From Paraburkholderia guartelaensis (GTDB lineage: Bacteria > Pseudomonadota > Gammaproteobacteria > Burkholderiales > Burkholderiaceae), in NCBI RefSeq assembly GCF_004353905.1, contig NZ_SMOD01000011.1:124001-188000 (forward strand): DNA of 64,000 nt, written 5' to 3'. The notes below the pieces were generated by a model, which searched no databases, was not told the DNA's origin, and saw only the letters and a list, made by a program, of their open reading frames with translations. The position numbers and the translations under genes are program-made. Of this stretch, positions 42,798-51,394 are shown one piece after another. Positions within the stretch are counted from its first letter, which is position 1, and the number at the start of each line of letters is the position of its first letter.

Positions 42798-44249
42798 TCA
42801 GATCACATACATGTCGACGTACTCGTTGACGGGCAGGGCGCAAAGCCGCGCTTCGTCGAGCGAGACATCGAGAATCGCCTGCTGCTGCTTCGCGGGGAAG
42901 CGGCGAGCAAGGTTGATTCGAAACTTCTCGATCAGTAGCGGAATGCCTTCTTCGCGGCGCCGCTTGTGGCCGATCGGGTACTCGACTACGACCTCGTCGA
43001 GCGTCGTGCCGTCGATGAGCTCTATGGTGAGCGCATTCGCGATCGAGCGCTTGTCCGGATCGTGATAATCCTTCGTGAACTGCGGGTCTTCCACGCATAC
43101 CGTTTTTGCGCGCAGCGCGTCGATGCGCGGGTCGCTCGCGACTTCGTCTTCGTAGTCGGAGGCGGTGAGGCGCCCGAAGATCAGCGGCACGGCAACCATG
43201 TACTGGATACAGTGGTCGCGATCGGCCGGGTTGGCAAGCGGTCCGCTCTTGTCGATGATGCGGATTGCCGCTTCATGCGTGCGGATGGTGATGCGTTTGA
43301 TGTCCCCGGCCGTCTTGCCGCGTTGCGCGAGCACGCCGTGCAGCGTCATCGCGGCTTCGGCAGCGGTCTGCGCGTGGAATTCGGCGGGGAACGAAATCTT
43401 GAACAGCACGTTTTCCATGACATACGTGCCGTAGGGGCGCTGAAACTTGAACGGCTGTCCCTTGAACGAGACGTCGTAGAAGCCCCACGTTTTTGCCGTG
43501 AGCGCCGAGGGATAGCCCATCTCGCCCGTTTTCGCCATGAGCGCGAGGCGCACGGCGCGCGAGGTGGCGTCGCCTGCGGCCCACGACTTGCGCGAGCCCG
43601 TATTGGGCGCGTGGCGGTAGGTGCGCAGCGACTGGCCGTCGACCATCGCGAGTGAAACGGCGTTGATGAGCTCGTCGCGCGTGAGCCCGAGCATTTGTCC
43701 GACCACGGCGGTCGAGGCGAGCTTCACGAGCAGCACATGGTCGAGACCGACCTTGTTGAACGAGTTTTCCAGCGCAATGCAGCCCTGGATCTCGTGCGCT
43801 TTCACCATGCCTTCGAGCACGTGCTTCATGGTGAGCGGCGCTTTGCCCTGGGCGATGGCGGTGCGCGAGAGCCAGTCGGCGGTCGCGAGGATGCCGCCCA
43901 GGTTGTCCGACGGATGGCCCCACTCAGCGGCGAGCCAGGTGTCGTTGAAGTCGAGCCAGCGGATCATCGCGCCGATGTTGAACGCGGCCTGAACCGGATC
44001 GAGCTGGAATGACGTGCCCGGTACCTTCGCACCGTGCGGGACGATCGTGCCTGGCACGATCGGTCCCAGCAACTTGGTGCAGGCGGGGTAGGAGAGCGCC
44101 TCGAGCCCGCAGCCGAGGGTATCGATCAGGCAATGCCGGGCCGTCGTCAGCGCGAGCGCGCTGTCAACCCGGAAACCCAGCACGTAGTCGACGATATCGA
44201 CCAGTACCTGGTCCGGCTGCGGCCTGACGTTGGAGATCAGGGCGGACAT
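42798..44249 (-). CDS. prpD: MmgE/PrpD family 2-methylcitrate dehydratase
   Basis: The 483-residue protein is PrpD: VDYVLGFRVDSALALTTARHCLIDTLGCG at the start, AAFNIGAMIRWLDFNDTW near 95, AEWGHPSDNLGGILATADW, HEIQGCIALENSFNKVGLDH and the HAPNTGSRKSWAAGDATSRA loop are all family motifs. PrpD dehydrates 2-methylcitrate to 2-methylaconitate and can also act on citrate. Here it is not beside prpB or prpC but between acnA and an MliC-like gene in a TCA operon, as often in Burkholderiales. It may work with the adjacent AcnA, which can hydrate 2-methylaconitate or citrate intermediates. Confidence 0.93.
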   Translation of the reverse strand: MSALISNVRPQPDQVLVDIVDYVLGFRVDSALALTTARHCLIDTLGCGLEALSYPACTKLLGPIVPGTIVPHGAKVPGTSFQLDPVQAAFNIGAMIRWLDFNDTWLAAEWGHPSDNLGGILATADWLSRTAIAQGKAPLTMKHVLEGMVKAHEIQGCIALENSFNKVGLDHVLLVKLASTAVVGQMLGLTRDELINAVSLAMVDGQSLRTYRHAPNTGSRKSWAAGDATSRAVRLALMAKTGEMGYPSALTAKTWGFYDVSFKGQPFKFQRPYGTYVMENVLFKISFPAEFHAQTAAEAAMTLHGVLAQRGKTAGDIKRITIRTHEAAIRIIDKSGPLANPADRDHCIQYMVAVPLIFGRLTASDYEDEVASDPRIDALRAKTVCVEDPQFTKDYHDPDKRSIANALTIELIDGTTLDEVVVEYPIGHKRRREEGIPLLIEKFRINLARRFPAKQQQAILDVSLDEARLCALPVNEYVDMYVI

Positions 44250-44268
44250 CGAGGCGATCCTGCGGTCC

Positions 44269-44796
44269 TTACTGGCCCGCGGCGCCGCTGGCGGCTGCCG
44301 GAGCGCGGTTAGCCGGGTTCAGCGCTTGAGCCTGGGTCGGCGCCATTGCGCCTTGCTGCATTGCAACAGTCTTGCACTCGTCGGCCAGACGCGAGCTGTC
44401 CTTGTCCGAGAACAGCATGGCCTTCGTCGGGATCACGACGAGGTCGAGGCCGGTGGCGGCGTCGTGGAAGCGGTCAGCGCCCGTGGTCGTGACCTGACGC
44501 GGCAGGTTGTAGTTCTTGTTCGCCCAGTGAACGGTGACGATCTGGTCGCGTGCCATGTCACCCTTCAGGTCGAATTGTGCGCCTTCAGCGCAGGTCCAGT
44601 GCTCCGAGCCTTCCGGGACCGGATCGACCTTCGCTTCCTTGGCCGGGTTGGCTTTGCGCTTGATGATGCGATGCTTCGGAGCCGGCTTCTTGGCGGTCGT
44701 GGTCGACGTCGTGCCTTGTGCGGCGGCGTCGGTGGCGGCCAGCATCAGCGTCGAGGACAGCGTGCCGATGACAGCGGCGATCAGCAGTTTCTTCAT
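44269..44796 (-). CDS. MliC-like exported protein
   Basis: The 175-residue protein has a signal peptide ending TDAAA at about 26, a basic Lys/Pro-rich linker (TTAKKPAPKHRIIKRKAN), and a domain resembling MliC, the membrane-bound C-type lysozyme inhibitor: HWTCAEGAQFDLKGD, ADRFHDAATGLDLVVIPTK and a final ECKTVAMQQ. The two Cys are conserved in the family as the disulfide pair. Its C-terminal tail is Ala/Gln-rich. No lipobox is seen, so it is probably periplasmic and soluble. The ATG at 44796 was used because the signal peptide begins there. It lies 19 bases before prpD in a carbon-metabolism operon, an unexpected place for a lysozyme inhibitor, so the real role may differ. Confidence 0.75.
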   Translation of the reverse strand: MKKLLIAAVIGTLSSTLMLAATDAAAQGTTSTTTAKKPAPKHRIIKRKANPAKEAKVDPVPEGSEHWTCAEGAQFDLKGDMARDQIVTVHWANKNYNLPRQVTTTGADRFHDAATGLDLVVIPTKAMLFSDKDSSRLADECKTVAMQQGAMAPTQAQALNPANRAPAAASGAAGQ

Positions 44797-44866
44797 GAGT
44801 GTCAAACCTTTATCTATCTAAAAGCGGTTGATCAGTGCGCGGTTGAACAGGCAACCGCCGTTTGCA

Positions 44867-44891
44867 CTGCGCGCGCCCCGAAAGCGCGCAG
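44867..44891. repeat. Hairpin between the MliC-like and CoA-ester-lyase genes
   Basis: CTGCGCGC (44867-44874) pairs with GCGCGCAG (44884-44891). The stem lies in the 287-base gap that also must hold any promoter for the MliC-like gene. No T run follows. Confidence 0.35.
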
Positions 44892-45083
44892 CGGACGCTA
44901 TTTTCACCTATTTATCGCCATGAACTTCAATTTCTCCGGCCCGGTGTTGTTTGCGCCGTGGTTCGCAAGTAACTGCCTGTAACTGTCCGTGACTGCCGTC
45001 GCTGCGCTATGCGGCGCGAGATCCGCTTCGCTGCCGTGGCGCAATAGGTTGAAAACGTTTTCTGCGTCCGTTCACGGCGCGCA

Positions 45084-46097
45084 TCAGGCCGACTCCTGCG
45101 TCAGCTCGCCCCGCGCGAACAGCGGCGCCGCTTCGGCCGGCACGGCGCGGCCCGTGGCGCGCGCGCGGCGCAGCACCGACCAGTAATAGCGGTAGCTCGC
45201 GCGATCGTGCAGCGTATCGCCGTGGCGTGTCGGACCCCATTGCGCGTGCTGCGCGGCCAGCAGGATTTCGGCGGCCAGCGCGATTTCTTCGTCGCGCGGC
45301 GCGAAAGCGGCCACGATCGCGGGAATCTGCGCTGGGTGAATGCTCCACATGCGCGTGTAGCCGAACTCGTTGCGTGCGCGGCGCGCATCGTTCGCCACCA
45401 CGTCCATGTCGCGCACTTCCGTACTCACGTTGTGCGAGGGCACGCGGCCGAACGCGTGGCACGCGGCCGCGATTTCGAGCTTCGCGCGGCGCACGAGCGG
45501 GTGGTCGAACTGGCCGGGCGAGCGCATCGCCGTGTCGGGAATCGCGCCGTCGTGCGCGGAGACGAAGTCCATCAGCCCGAAGCTCAGCGACTCGACGCCG
45601 CGCAGCGCGGCGAGGTCGAACGCGCGCGCGAGTGCGCCATGCGTTTCGACGAGCAATTGAACGGGAATGGGCTTGTCGATGCCCATCTCGACACGCGTGG
45701 CCTCGATGAACGCCGTCATTTCGGCGGCGTCGCCCACGGCGCGGATCTTCGGCAGGGTGACGAAGGCCGGCGCGCGCTTCGCGGCGCGCAGGATCATGCG
45801 CACGTCGTCGCGCCAGTGCGGGTGATGGAAATCGTGGATGCGTACGCCGACGCGGCCAAAGCGGTCGTGTTCGCCGCCGATGAACGACGCCACGAGTTCC
45901 GCGTGTTCGGCTTCGCGGCCGACCTGCGCGCCGTCTTCGCAATCGAGCGTGATGTCGAATACCGGGCCCAACTGCTGTTGCAGCGCGAGCGATTTGAGCA
46001 TCAGCTTCTCACTGCCCGCGTAGTGGTCGCATGCGGGCAGGATGGCGGGCGGCGCTTCGCCGTCAAACAGCACTTCGGCTGGCAGAATGGCGCGCAT
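45084..46097 (-). CDS. CitE-like HpcH/HpaI aldolase/citrate lyase family CoA-ester lyase
   Basis: The 337-residue protein has a TIM-barrel HpcH/HpaI fold: LDCEDGAQVGREAEH near 78 (with catalytic acid residues), FVTLPKIRAVGDAAEM, VQLLVETHGALARAFDL with the metal-ligand Glu, and GLMDFVSAHDGAIPD. It resembles malyl-CoA or citramalyl-CoA lyases of the CitE-like group, and lacks the CitD and CitF partners of citrate lyase. Position between mdh and prpD suggests a lyase or thioesterase step on malyl-CoA, methylmalyl-CoA or a similar acyl-CoA that links acetyl-CoA or propionyl-CoA to the cycle. The start ATG 46097 has the family N terminus; a longer frame to 46211 was rejected. Confidence 0.82.
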   Translation of the reverse strand: MRAILPAEVLFDGEAPPAILPACDHYAGSEKLMLKSLALQQQLGPVFDITLDCEDGAQVGREAEHAELVASFIGGEHDRFGRVGVRIHDFHHPHWRDDVRMILRAAKRAPAFVTLPKIRAVGDAAEMTAFIEATRVEMGIDKPIPVQLLVETHGALARAFDLAALRGVESLSFGLMDFVSAHDGAIPDTAMRSPGQFDHPLVRRAKLEIAAACHAFGRVPSHNVSTEVRDMDVVANDARRARNEFGYTRMWSIHPAQIPAIVAAFAPRDEEIALAAEILLAAQHAQWGPTRHGDTLHDRASYRYYWSVLRRARATGRAVPAEAAPLFARGELTQESA

Positions 46098-46217
46098 CTT
46101 CGGCGTCGGGAGTCGAGTTTTGTAGGAGATACCGGATTCGGATGCGTCCTGCCGGCAAGGCGCATGCGGATCGGGTCGAGACGGGCCGCGGGGGCTGCCC
46201 CGCGTGTCCATAAAGCA

Positions 46218-46250
46218 GAACGGAACGGGCGTTGATCGCGCGTTCCGTTC
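46218..46250 (-). terminator. Hairpin after mdh, possible terminator or attenuator
   Basis: GAACGGAACG (46218-46227) pairs with CGTTCCGTTC (46241-46250) across a 13-base loop, 12 bases after the mdh stop. The following T tract on the minus strand is weak (TGCTTTATGG), so read-through into the lyase gene is likely. Confidence 0.5.
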
Positions 46251-46261
46251 GTACAGCCGGC

Positions 46262-47248
46262 TTACTTGCCGAGCAGGTGAGCGACGCCTTCGCGCTCTTC
46301 GAGCAGCTCAGCCAGCGTGCCGTCCATCTTCTCGCGCGAGAACGCGTCGATTTCGAGGCCTTCCACGCGCTTGTATTCGCCGTTTTCGCAGGTCACCGGC
46401 ACGCCGTAGATGATGTCTTCGGGGATGCCGTACGAGCCGTCCGACGGGATACCCATCGTGACCCACTTGCCGTTCGTGCCGAGGACCCAGTCACGCACGT
46501 GGTCGATCGCTGCGTTGGCCGCCGAAGCCGCCGACGAGAGGCCGCGCGCTTCGATGATCGCCGCGCCGCGCTTGCCGACCGTCGGGATGAACGTGTTGCG
46601 GTTCCATTCGTCGTCGTTGATCAGCTTGGTCAGCGACTGGCCTTCTGCCGTTGCGACACGGAAGTCGGGGTACATCGTCGGCGAGTGGTTGCCCCACACG
46701 GCGAGCTTCTCGATCGAAGCGACCGGCTTGCCCGACTTGGCGGCCAGTTGCGAGAGCGCGCGGTTGTGGTCCAGACGCAGCATGGCGGTGAAGTTCTTCT
46801 TCGGCAGATCCGGAGCCGACTTCATGGCGATGTAGGCGTTCGTGTTGGCCGGGTTGCCGACGACCAGCACCTTCACGTCGCGGCTGGCGACGTCGTTCAG
46901 CGCCTTGCCCTGAACCGTGAAGATTTCGGCGTTGGCCGAGAGCAGGTCCTTACGCTCCATGCCCTTCGAGCGCGGACGTGCACCAACCAGCAGGGCGACG
47001 TCGGCGTCCTTGAACGCGACCTTCGGGTCGTCGGTGATGACCACGCCCGCGAGCAGCGGGAATGCGCAGTCGTCCAGTTCCATCACGACGCCCTTGACGG
47101 CGGCTTGCGCTTGCGGCAGGTCGAGCAGTTGCAGGATGACGGGCTGATCCTTGCCGAGCAGGTCGCCATTCGCAATGCGGAACAGCAGGGAGTAAGCGAT
47201 CTGACCTGCGGCGCCGGTGACGGCAACGCGCTTTGCGGGCTTAGCCAT
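46262..47248 (-). CDS. mdh: Malate dehydrogenase (NAD-dependent)
   Basis: The 328-residue enzyme is the typical beta-proteobacterial malate dehydrogenase. The NAD site is [15 protein letters not shown] at about 10-24; [27 protein letters not shown], the arginine-bearing [11 protein letters not shown] and the catalytic His in [11 protein letters not shown] follow. It oxidises malate to oxaloacetate in the TCA cycle. The ATG at 47248 has CTGGAG as ribosome site. Upstream lies a long stretch with no convincing gene, and a promoter is proposed at 47739-47767. It heads the leftward operon of the TCA cluster. Confidence 0.96.
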
Positions 47249-47738
47249 TGAAAATCTCCAGGAAGATGCGTTAGACGCCAGGGTAAAACGCCATTCTATA
47301 TGCGCGATACACGAAGCGTAGGTGAAACAGGCGGTCTTTATCGCCGGCGTGCGCGCTTCACTGGAACAACCATGACTGACAAGCCGTGAAGCGTGCGCCG
47401 CCGGCACGGACCGCCGTGCCGGTAACCTGTGCAACATGGCAAGAGGTGAACGGGGCGCCCTTCGAGGAACGCCAGACGCTGGCCGCTTCGCGTGTGCCGA
47501 CTCCTGCAACAGCTCGCTTGGGCTCTCCCACAGACGCGCGGCGCGCAACGACTGACGCGCACCGGCTGGGCGGATCGAAACCTCTACTGCGTTTACTGCA
47601 TGAGGGAACAGCATCGTGCAAGGCGGCTCGCGGCGCATTCGCCACGAGGTGGATGCAGCCGGCGGCGCCTCTTCGTCATGCTGGTTTCATGTCCTGAAAT
47701 TAGCATGCAGGCCGCCCGCAAACCCTTGCTCGATCGGG
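47249..47738. other. 490-base stretch without a convincing protein gene, upstream of mdh
   Basis: This region lies between the mdh start codon and the likely mdh promoter. The open frames in it are short and lack family resemblance or ribosome sites. It holds a perfect 9-bp GC hairpin at 47401-47422 (CCGGCACGG/CCGTGCCGG, 4-base loop). If the promoter at 47739-47767 serves mdh, the transcript has an unusually long leader; if not, a nearer promoter lies unseen here. Confidence 0.5.
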
Positions 47739-47767
47739 AGTGTAGGAGTCGTGAGGGTCAAAGTCAA
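47739..47767 (-). promoter_or_regulatory. Candidate leftward promoter toward mdh
   Basis: On the minus strand TTGACT (47767-47762) and TACACT (47744-47739) are 17 bases apart. The -35 lies 7 bases downstream of the palindrome at 47775-47796, so a protein on the palindrome could control this promoter as well as the GntR gene. Confidence 0.45.
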
Positions 47768-47774
47768 CAGTATC

Positions 47775-47796
47775 TTATGTCTTATATAAGACATAA
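47775..47796. promoter_or_regulatory. Perfect 22-bp palindrome, likely GntR operator
   Basis: The half-site TTATGTCTTAT is followed directly by its exact reverse complement, with no spacer. It lies about 45-65 bases upstream of the GntR start codon, has an AT-rich core (TATA) that could also serve as a -10, and fits the GntR operator style of short dyads around the centre. Only one copy was seen in the window. Confidence 0.7.
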
Positions 47797-47841
47797 CTAT
47801 TGCAGGCAAAATGCTTGATGCGTAGGGGGGTTTATGTTGAA

Positions 47842-48648
47842 ATGCGCGCCATGAGTGCAAACCCGGCCAGCAACGCGAATTCCACCGCTCCCGAGAGCGG
47901 GGCTCAAGCGTCTGCGCCCGCGGTTCCGCCGTCCCCGACCTTCAGTCCGCTGTACCAGCAGATCAAGGGGCTCATCACGCAGAGCCTCGAGTCCGGCGAA
48001 TGGAAGCCCGGCGAAATCATCCCTAGCGAAGTCGAACTGGCCGCCCGTTACAAGGTGAGCCAGGGGACCGTGCGCAAGGCGATCGACGAGCTGGCTGCCG
48101 ACAATCTGCTGGTGCGCCGCCAGGGCAAGGGCACGTTTGTTGCAACGCACAACGAAGAGCGTGCCCAGTTTCGCTTTCTTAGATTACTCGCCGATGACGG
48201 TGCGGAGCACCCGCACGTGAGCAAGCTGCTCGAGTGCCGGCGCCTGCGCGCTTCCGCCGAGATCGCGCGCCAGCTCGAACTCAAGCCCTCGGACCCGGTG
48301 GTGCTGATCCGGCGCCTGCTGCAGTTCGACGGCGAGAGCACCGTGCTCGACGAGATCTGGCTGCCCGGCGGGGTGTTCCGCGGGCTGACGATCGAGCGCC
48401 TCGCGGAGTACAAAGGCCCGCTCTACGCCATGTTCGAGGCGGAATTCGGCACACGCATGATTCGTGCGACCGAGAAGATCCGCGCCGTGGCCGCGGAGCC
48501 CACGGTGGCCGATCTTCTCAAGGTGCCCGCAGGTTTTCCTTTGCTATCGGTCGAGCGAGTGTCCTATACCTATGGAGACCGGCCGGTCGAGGTGCGCCGC
48601 GGATGGTATGTCACAACCGGGTACTACTATCAGAATGACTTGAGTTGA
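47842..48648 (+). CDS. GntR-family (HutC/UTRA type) transcriptional regulator
   Basis: The 268-residue regulator has a disordered N-terminal stretch rich in Ala, Ser and Pro (about 1-40), the winged helix YQQIKGLITQSLESGEWKPG to VSQGTVRKAIDELAADNLLV and RRQGKGTFVA, and a C-terminal UTRA ligand domain (VVLIRRLLQFDGESTVLDEIWLP onward). UTRA domains bind small organic acids, amino acids or sugars. Gene position between the mdh and sdh operons suggests it controls this TCA block in response to a cycle-related metabolite. ATG 47842 follows a GGGGGG stretch; ATG 47851 is three codons further on and equally possible. Confidence 0.9.
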   Translation: MRAMSANPASNANSTAPESGAQASAPAVPPSPTFSPLYQQIKGLITQSLESGEWKPGEIIPSEVELAARYKVSQGTVRKAIDELAADNLLVRRQGKGTFVATHNEERAQFRFLRLLADDGAEHPHVSKLLECRRLRASAEIARQLELKPSDPVVLIRRLLQFDGESTVLDEIWLPGGVFRGLTIERLAEYKGPLYAMFEAEFGTRMIRATEKIRAVAAEPTVADLLKVPAGFPLLSVERVSYTYGDRPVEVRRGWYVTTGYYYQNDLS

Positions 48649-48797
48649 CGGGCGGCCGCGCGAAAGGCGCGGCGGCCCTCCCCACGTGCCTTTGCTTGCG
48701 CGCGCCACCAGCCTTACCCGTCGTGGATTTCGCTGCAGCGCGATATGAAAAGGCGCTAAAATTGCGAATTAGTGTTAACACATAGTAGGGGTCTAGC

Positions 48798-49214
48798 ATG
48801 GCAGAAGCCGCAAAAAAACCGAGGCCGGAATACCGGAACATCGGGCTTGGGCAGATATTGTTCGCATACCGCCTGCCTCTGGCCGGCCGTGTGTCGATCG
48901 GCCACCGCATCAGCGGTGTGCTGTTGTTCCTGTTCCTGCCTTTCATCTTGTTCCTGTTGGACCAGAGCCTCACTTCGGAGCTTAGCTTCGAGGTATTCAA
49001 GGGCTTCCTCTCCAACATCATCGTCAAGCTCATCGTGCTGGTCCTCGGATGGGCGTTCCTGTTTCACTTCTGCGCTGGCGTGCGTCACCTGTGCATGGAC
49101 TTCAACCATGGCCTCGTGAGCAAGGAAAAAGGCAAGTCGACCTCCCTCGTCGTCGTGATCATCTCCACGGTCCTCACGATCGCCTTTGCGGCAAAACTCT
49201 TCGGAGCGTTCTAA
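48798..49214 (+). CDS. sdhC: Succinate dehydrogenase cytochrome b556 subunit
   Basis: The 138-residue membrane subunit has three helices: GHRISGVLLFLFLPFILFLL at about 35-55, FLSNIIVKLIVLVLGWAFLF at 70-90 and VVVIISTVLTIAFAAKLF at the end. The RPEYRNIGLGQILFAYRLP start and the SIGHRISG and HFCAGVRHLCMDF motifs are the SdhC signature, with His in the latter as heme b ligand and Arg/Ser near the ubiquinone site. With SdhD it anchors the SdhAB catalytic pair to the inner membrane. It opens the operon; sdhD follows by three bases. Confidence 0.95.
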   Translation: MAEAAKKPRPEYRNIGLGQILFAYRLPLAGRVSIGHRISGVLLFLFLPFILFLLDQSLTSELSFEVFKGFLSNIIVKLIVLVLGWAFLFHFCAGVRHLCMDFNHGLVSKEKGKSTSLVVVIISTVLTIAFAAKLFGAF

Positions 49215-49217
49215 AAA

Positions 49218-49586
49218 ATGTCGGCTAATAACGGTATCGGTCCGAAGCGCCTTGTCGTCGGCGCTCACTACGGCATTCGCGACTGGATCGCGCAACGCGC
49301 CACCGCCGTGATCATGGCGATCTACACGATCGTGCTGCTCGTCCTGTTCTTCGGCGCGCACGACTTCTCGTATGACGGCTGGGCGTCGATCTTCGCCGCG
49401 CAGTGGATGAAGCTCGCCACGTTCGTCACCCTGGTCGCGCTGTTCCTGCACGCGTGGGTCGGTGTGCGTGACATCTGGATGGACTACATCAAGCCGGTCG
49501 GCCTGCGCATCACGCTGGACGTCCTCACGATCGCATGGCTGCTGGGCAGCCTCGGCTACGCCGCTCAGATTCTCTGGAGAGTGTAA
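49218..49586 (+). CDS. sdhD: Succinate dehydrogenase membrane anchor subunit
   Basis: The 122-residue protein starts with the family segment RLVVGAHYGIRDWIAQRATA and has three helices: VIMAIYTIVLLVLFF, FVTLVALFLHAWVGVRDIW and ITLDVLTIAWLLGSLGYAA. The HAWVGVRDIWMDY motif carries the second heme-ligand His and the Asp-Tyr that contact ubiquinone. It follows sdhC by 3 bases and ends 4 bases before sdhA, so expression is coupled. Function: anchors SdhAB and passes electrons to ubiquinone. Confidence 0.95.
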   Translation: MSANNGIGPKRLVVGAHYGIRDWIAQRATAVIMAIYTIVLLVLFFGAHDFSYDGWASIFAAQWMKLATFVTLVALFLHAWVGVRDIWMDYIKPVGLRITLDVLTIAWLLGSLGYAAQILWRV

Positions 49587-49590
49587 AAGA

Positions 49591-51366
49591 ATGGCTGCAA
49601 TCAAGAATTCATTGCCGCGTCGCAAGTTCGACGTGGTCATCGTCGGTGCTGGCGGCTCGGGGATGCGCGCTTCGCTGCAACTCGCGCGCGCTGGCCTGTC
49701 GGTTTGTGTGCTCTCGAAGGTGTTCCCCACGCGTTCGCACACGGTGGCGGCGCAGGGCGGCATCGGCGCCTCGCTCGGCAACATGAGCGAAGACAACTGG
49801 CACTACCACTTCTACGACACGATCAAGGGCTCCGACTGGCTCGGCGACCAGGACGCGATCGAGTTCATGTGCCGTGAAGCGCCGAACGCCGTGTACGAGC
49901 TCGAACACATGGGCATGCCGTTCGACCGTAACGCCGACGGCACGATCTACCAGCGCCCGTTCGGCGGCCACACGGCCAACTACGGCGAGAAGCCGGTTCA
50001 GCGCGCCTGTGCTGCTGCTGACCGTACCGGCCACGCGCTGCTGCACACGCTGTACCAGCAGAACGTCGCGGCGAAGACCACGTTCTTCGTCGAATGGATG
50101 GCGCTCGACCTGATCCGCGACGCCGACGGCGACGTGCTCGGCGTGACCGCGCTCGAAATGGAAACGGGCGACGTCTATATCCTCGAAGGCAAGACCACGC
50201 TGTTCGCCACGGGCGGTGCGGGCCGGATCTTCGCGGCATCGACCAACGCGTTCATCAACACCGGTGACGGCCTTGGCATGGCGGCCCGTTCGGGCATCGC
50301 GCTGCAGGACATGGAATTCTGGCAGTTCCACCCGACCGGCGTGGCCGGCGCGGGCGTGCTGATCACGGAAGGCGTGCGCGGCGAAGGCGGCATTCTGCGT
50401 AACTCGAACGGCGAGCGCTTCATGGAGCGTTACGCGCCGACCCTGAAGGACCTGGCGCCGCGCGACTTCGTTTCGCGTTCGATGGACCAGGAAATCAAGG
50501 AAGGCCGTGGCGTGGGTCCGCACAAGGACCACGTGCTGCTCGACCTTTCGCACATCGGCGCAGAGACGATCATGAAGCGTCTGCCGTCGATCCGCGAAAT
50601 CGCGCTCAAGTTCGCGAACGTGGACTGTATCAAGGAGCCGATCCCGGTCGTGCCGACCATCCATTACCAGATGGGCGGCATCCCGACGAACATCAACGGC
50701 CAGGTCGTTGGCACGCCGAAGGGTCACGAAGAAGTCGTCAACGGCTTCTACGCCGTGGGCGAATGCTCGTGCGTCTCGGTGCACGGCGCAAACCGTCTGG
50801 GCACGAACTCGCTGCTCGACCTCGTGGTGTTCGGCCGTGCGGCTGGCAACCACATCGTCAAGCACGTCAAGGAGCTCAAGGAGCACAAGCCGCTGCCGGC
50901 CGACGCCGCCGACTTCGCGCTCTCGCGCCTTGCCGAGCTCGACAAGTCGACCTCGGGCGAGTACGCGCAAAGCGTCGCGAACGACATCCGCGGCTCGATG
51001 CAGAAGCACGCAGGCGTGTTCCGTACGTCGAAGCTGCTGGAAGACGGTGTGAAGGACATCGCGCAAATCGCTGAGCGCGCGAAGCACATTCACCTGAAGG
51101 ACAAGTCGAAGGTGTTCAACACGGCGCGCGTGGAAGCGCTCGAAGTGGCGAACCTGGTCGAAGTTGCACGCGCAACGATGGTTTCGGCTGAAGCCCGTAA
51201 GGAAAGCCGTGGTGCGCACGCCCAGAGCGACTACGAACATCGCGACGACGAAAACTGGCTGCGCCATACGCTCTGGTTCAGCGAAGGCGACCGACTCGAA
51301 TACAAGCCGGTCCACATGCAACCGCTGACCGTCGAGTCCGTGCCGCCGAAGGCGCGTACGTTCTAA
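49591..51366 (+). CDS. sdhA: Succinate dehydrogenase flavoprotein subunit
   Basis: The 591-residue enzyme has the FAD-binding start DVVIVGAGGSGMRASLQLA, the covalent-FAD His50 in SHTVAAQGGI, the catalytic region MEFWQFHPTGVAGAGVLI and GVRGEGG, and the substrate-binding HGANRLGTNSLLDLVVFGRAAG near 393. It oxidises succinate to fumarate and passes electrons through SdhB to ubiquinone. The ATG at 49591 follows the sdhD stop by 4 bases with GGAGAGTG as ribosome site; a frame open from 49462 overlaps sdhD and is not used. Length fits the SdhA of other beta-proteobacteria. Confidence 0.97.
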   Translation: MAAIKNSLPRRKFDVVIVGAGGSGMRASLQLARAGLSVCVLSKVFPTRSHTVAAQGGIGASLGNMSEDNWHYHFYDTIKGSDWLGDQDAIEFMCREAPNAVYELEHMGMPFDRNADGTIYQRPFGGHTANYGEKPVQRACAAADRTGHALLHTLYQQNVAAKTTFFVEWMALDLIRDADGDVLGVTALEMETGDVYILEGKTTLFATGGAGRIFAASTNAFINTGDGLGMAARSGIALQDMEFWQFHPTGVAGAGVLITEGVRGEGGILRNSNGERFMERYAPTLKDLAPRDFVSRSMDQEIKEGRGVGPHKDHVLLDLSHIGAETIMKRLPSIREIALKFANVDCIKEPIPVVPTIHYQMGGIPTNINGQVVGTPKGHEEVVNGFYAVGECSCVSVHGANRLGTNSLLDLVVFGRAAGNHIVKHVKELKEHKPLPADAADFALSRLAELDKSTSGEYAQSVANDIRGSMQKHAGVFRTSKLLEDGVKDIAQIAERAKHIHLKDKSKVFNTARVEALEVANLVEVARATMVSAEARKESRGAHAQSDYEHRDDENWLRHTLWFSEGDRLEYKPVHMQPLTVESVPPKARTF

Positions 51367-51394
51367 GGCACACGCCAGTCAAAAGGAATTGGAA

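Noticed and set aside
46098..46211. Longer start for the CitE-like lyase
   Set aside because: The added residues are not similar to family N termini and there is no ribosome site.
48650..48681. GC hairpin after the GntR gene as a terminator
   Set aside because: The stem GGGCGGCCGCGC/GCGCGGCGGCCC has two mismatches and no T run, so I left it out of the annotation.
49609..51321. 570-codon open frame opposite sdhA
   Set aside because: Shadow of the flavoprotein gene; composition is that of an antisense frame.
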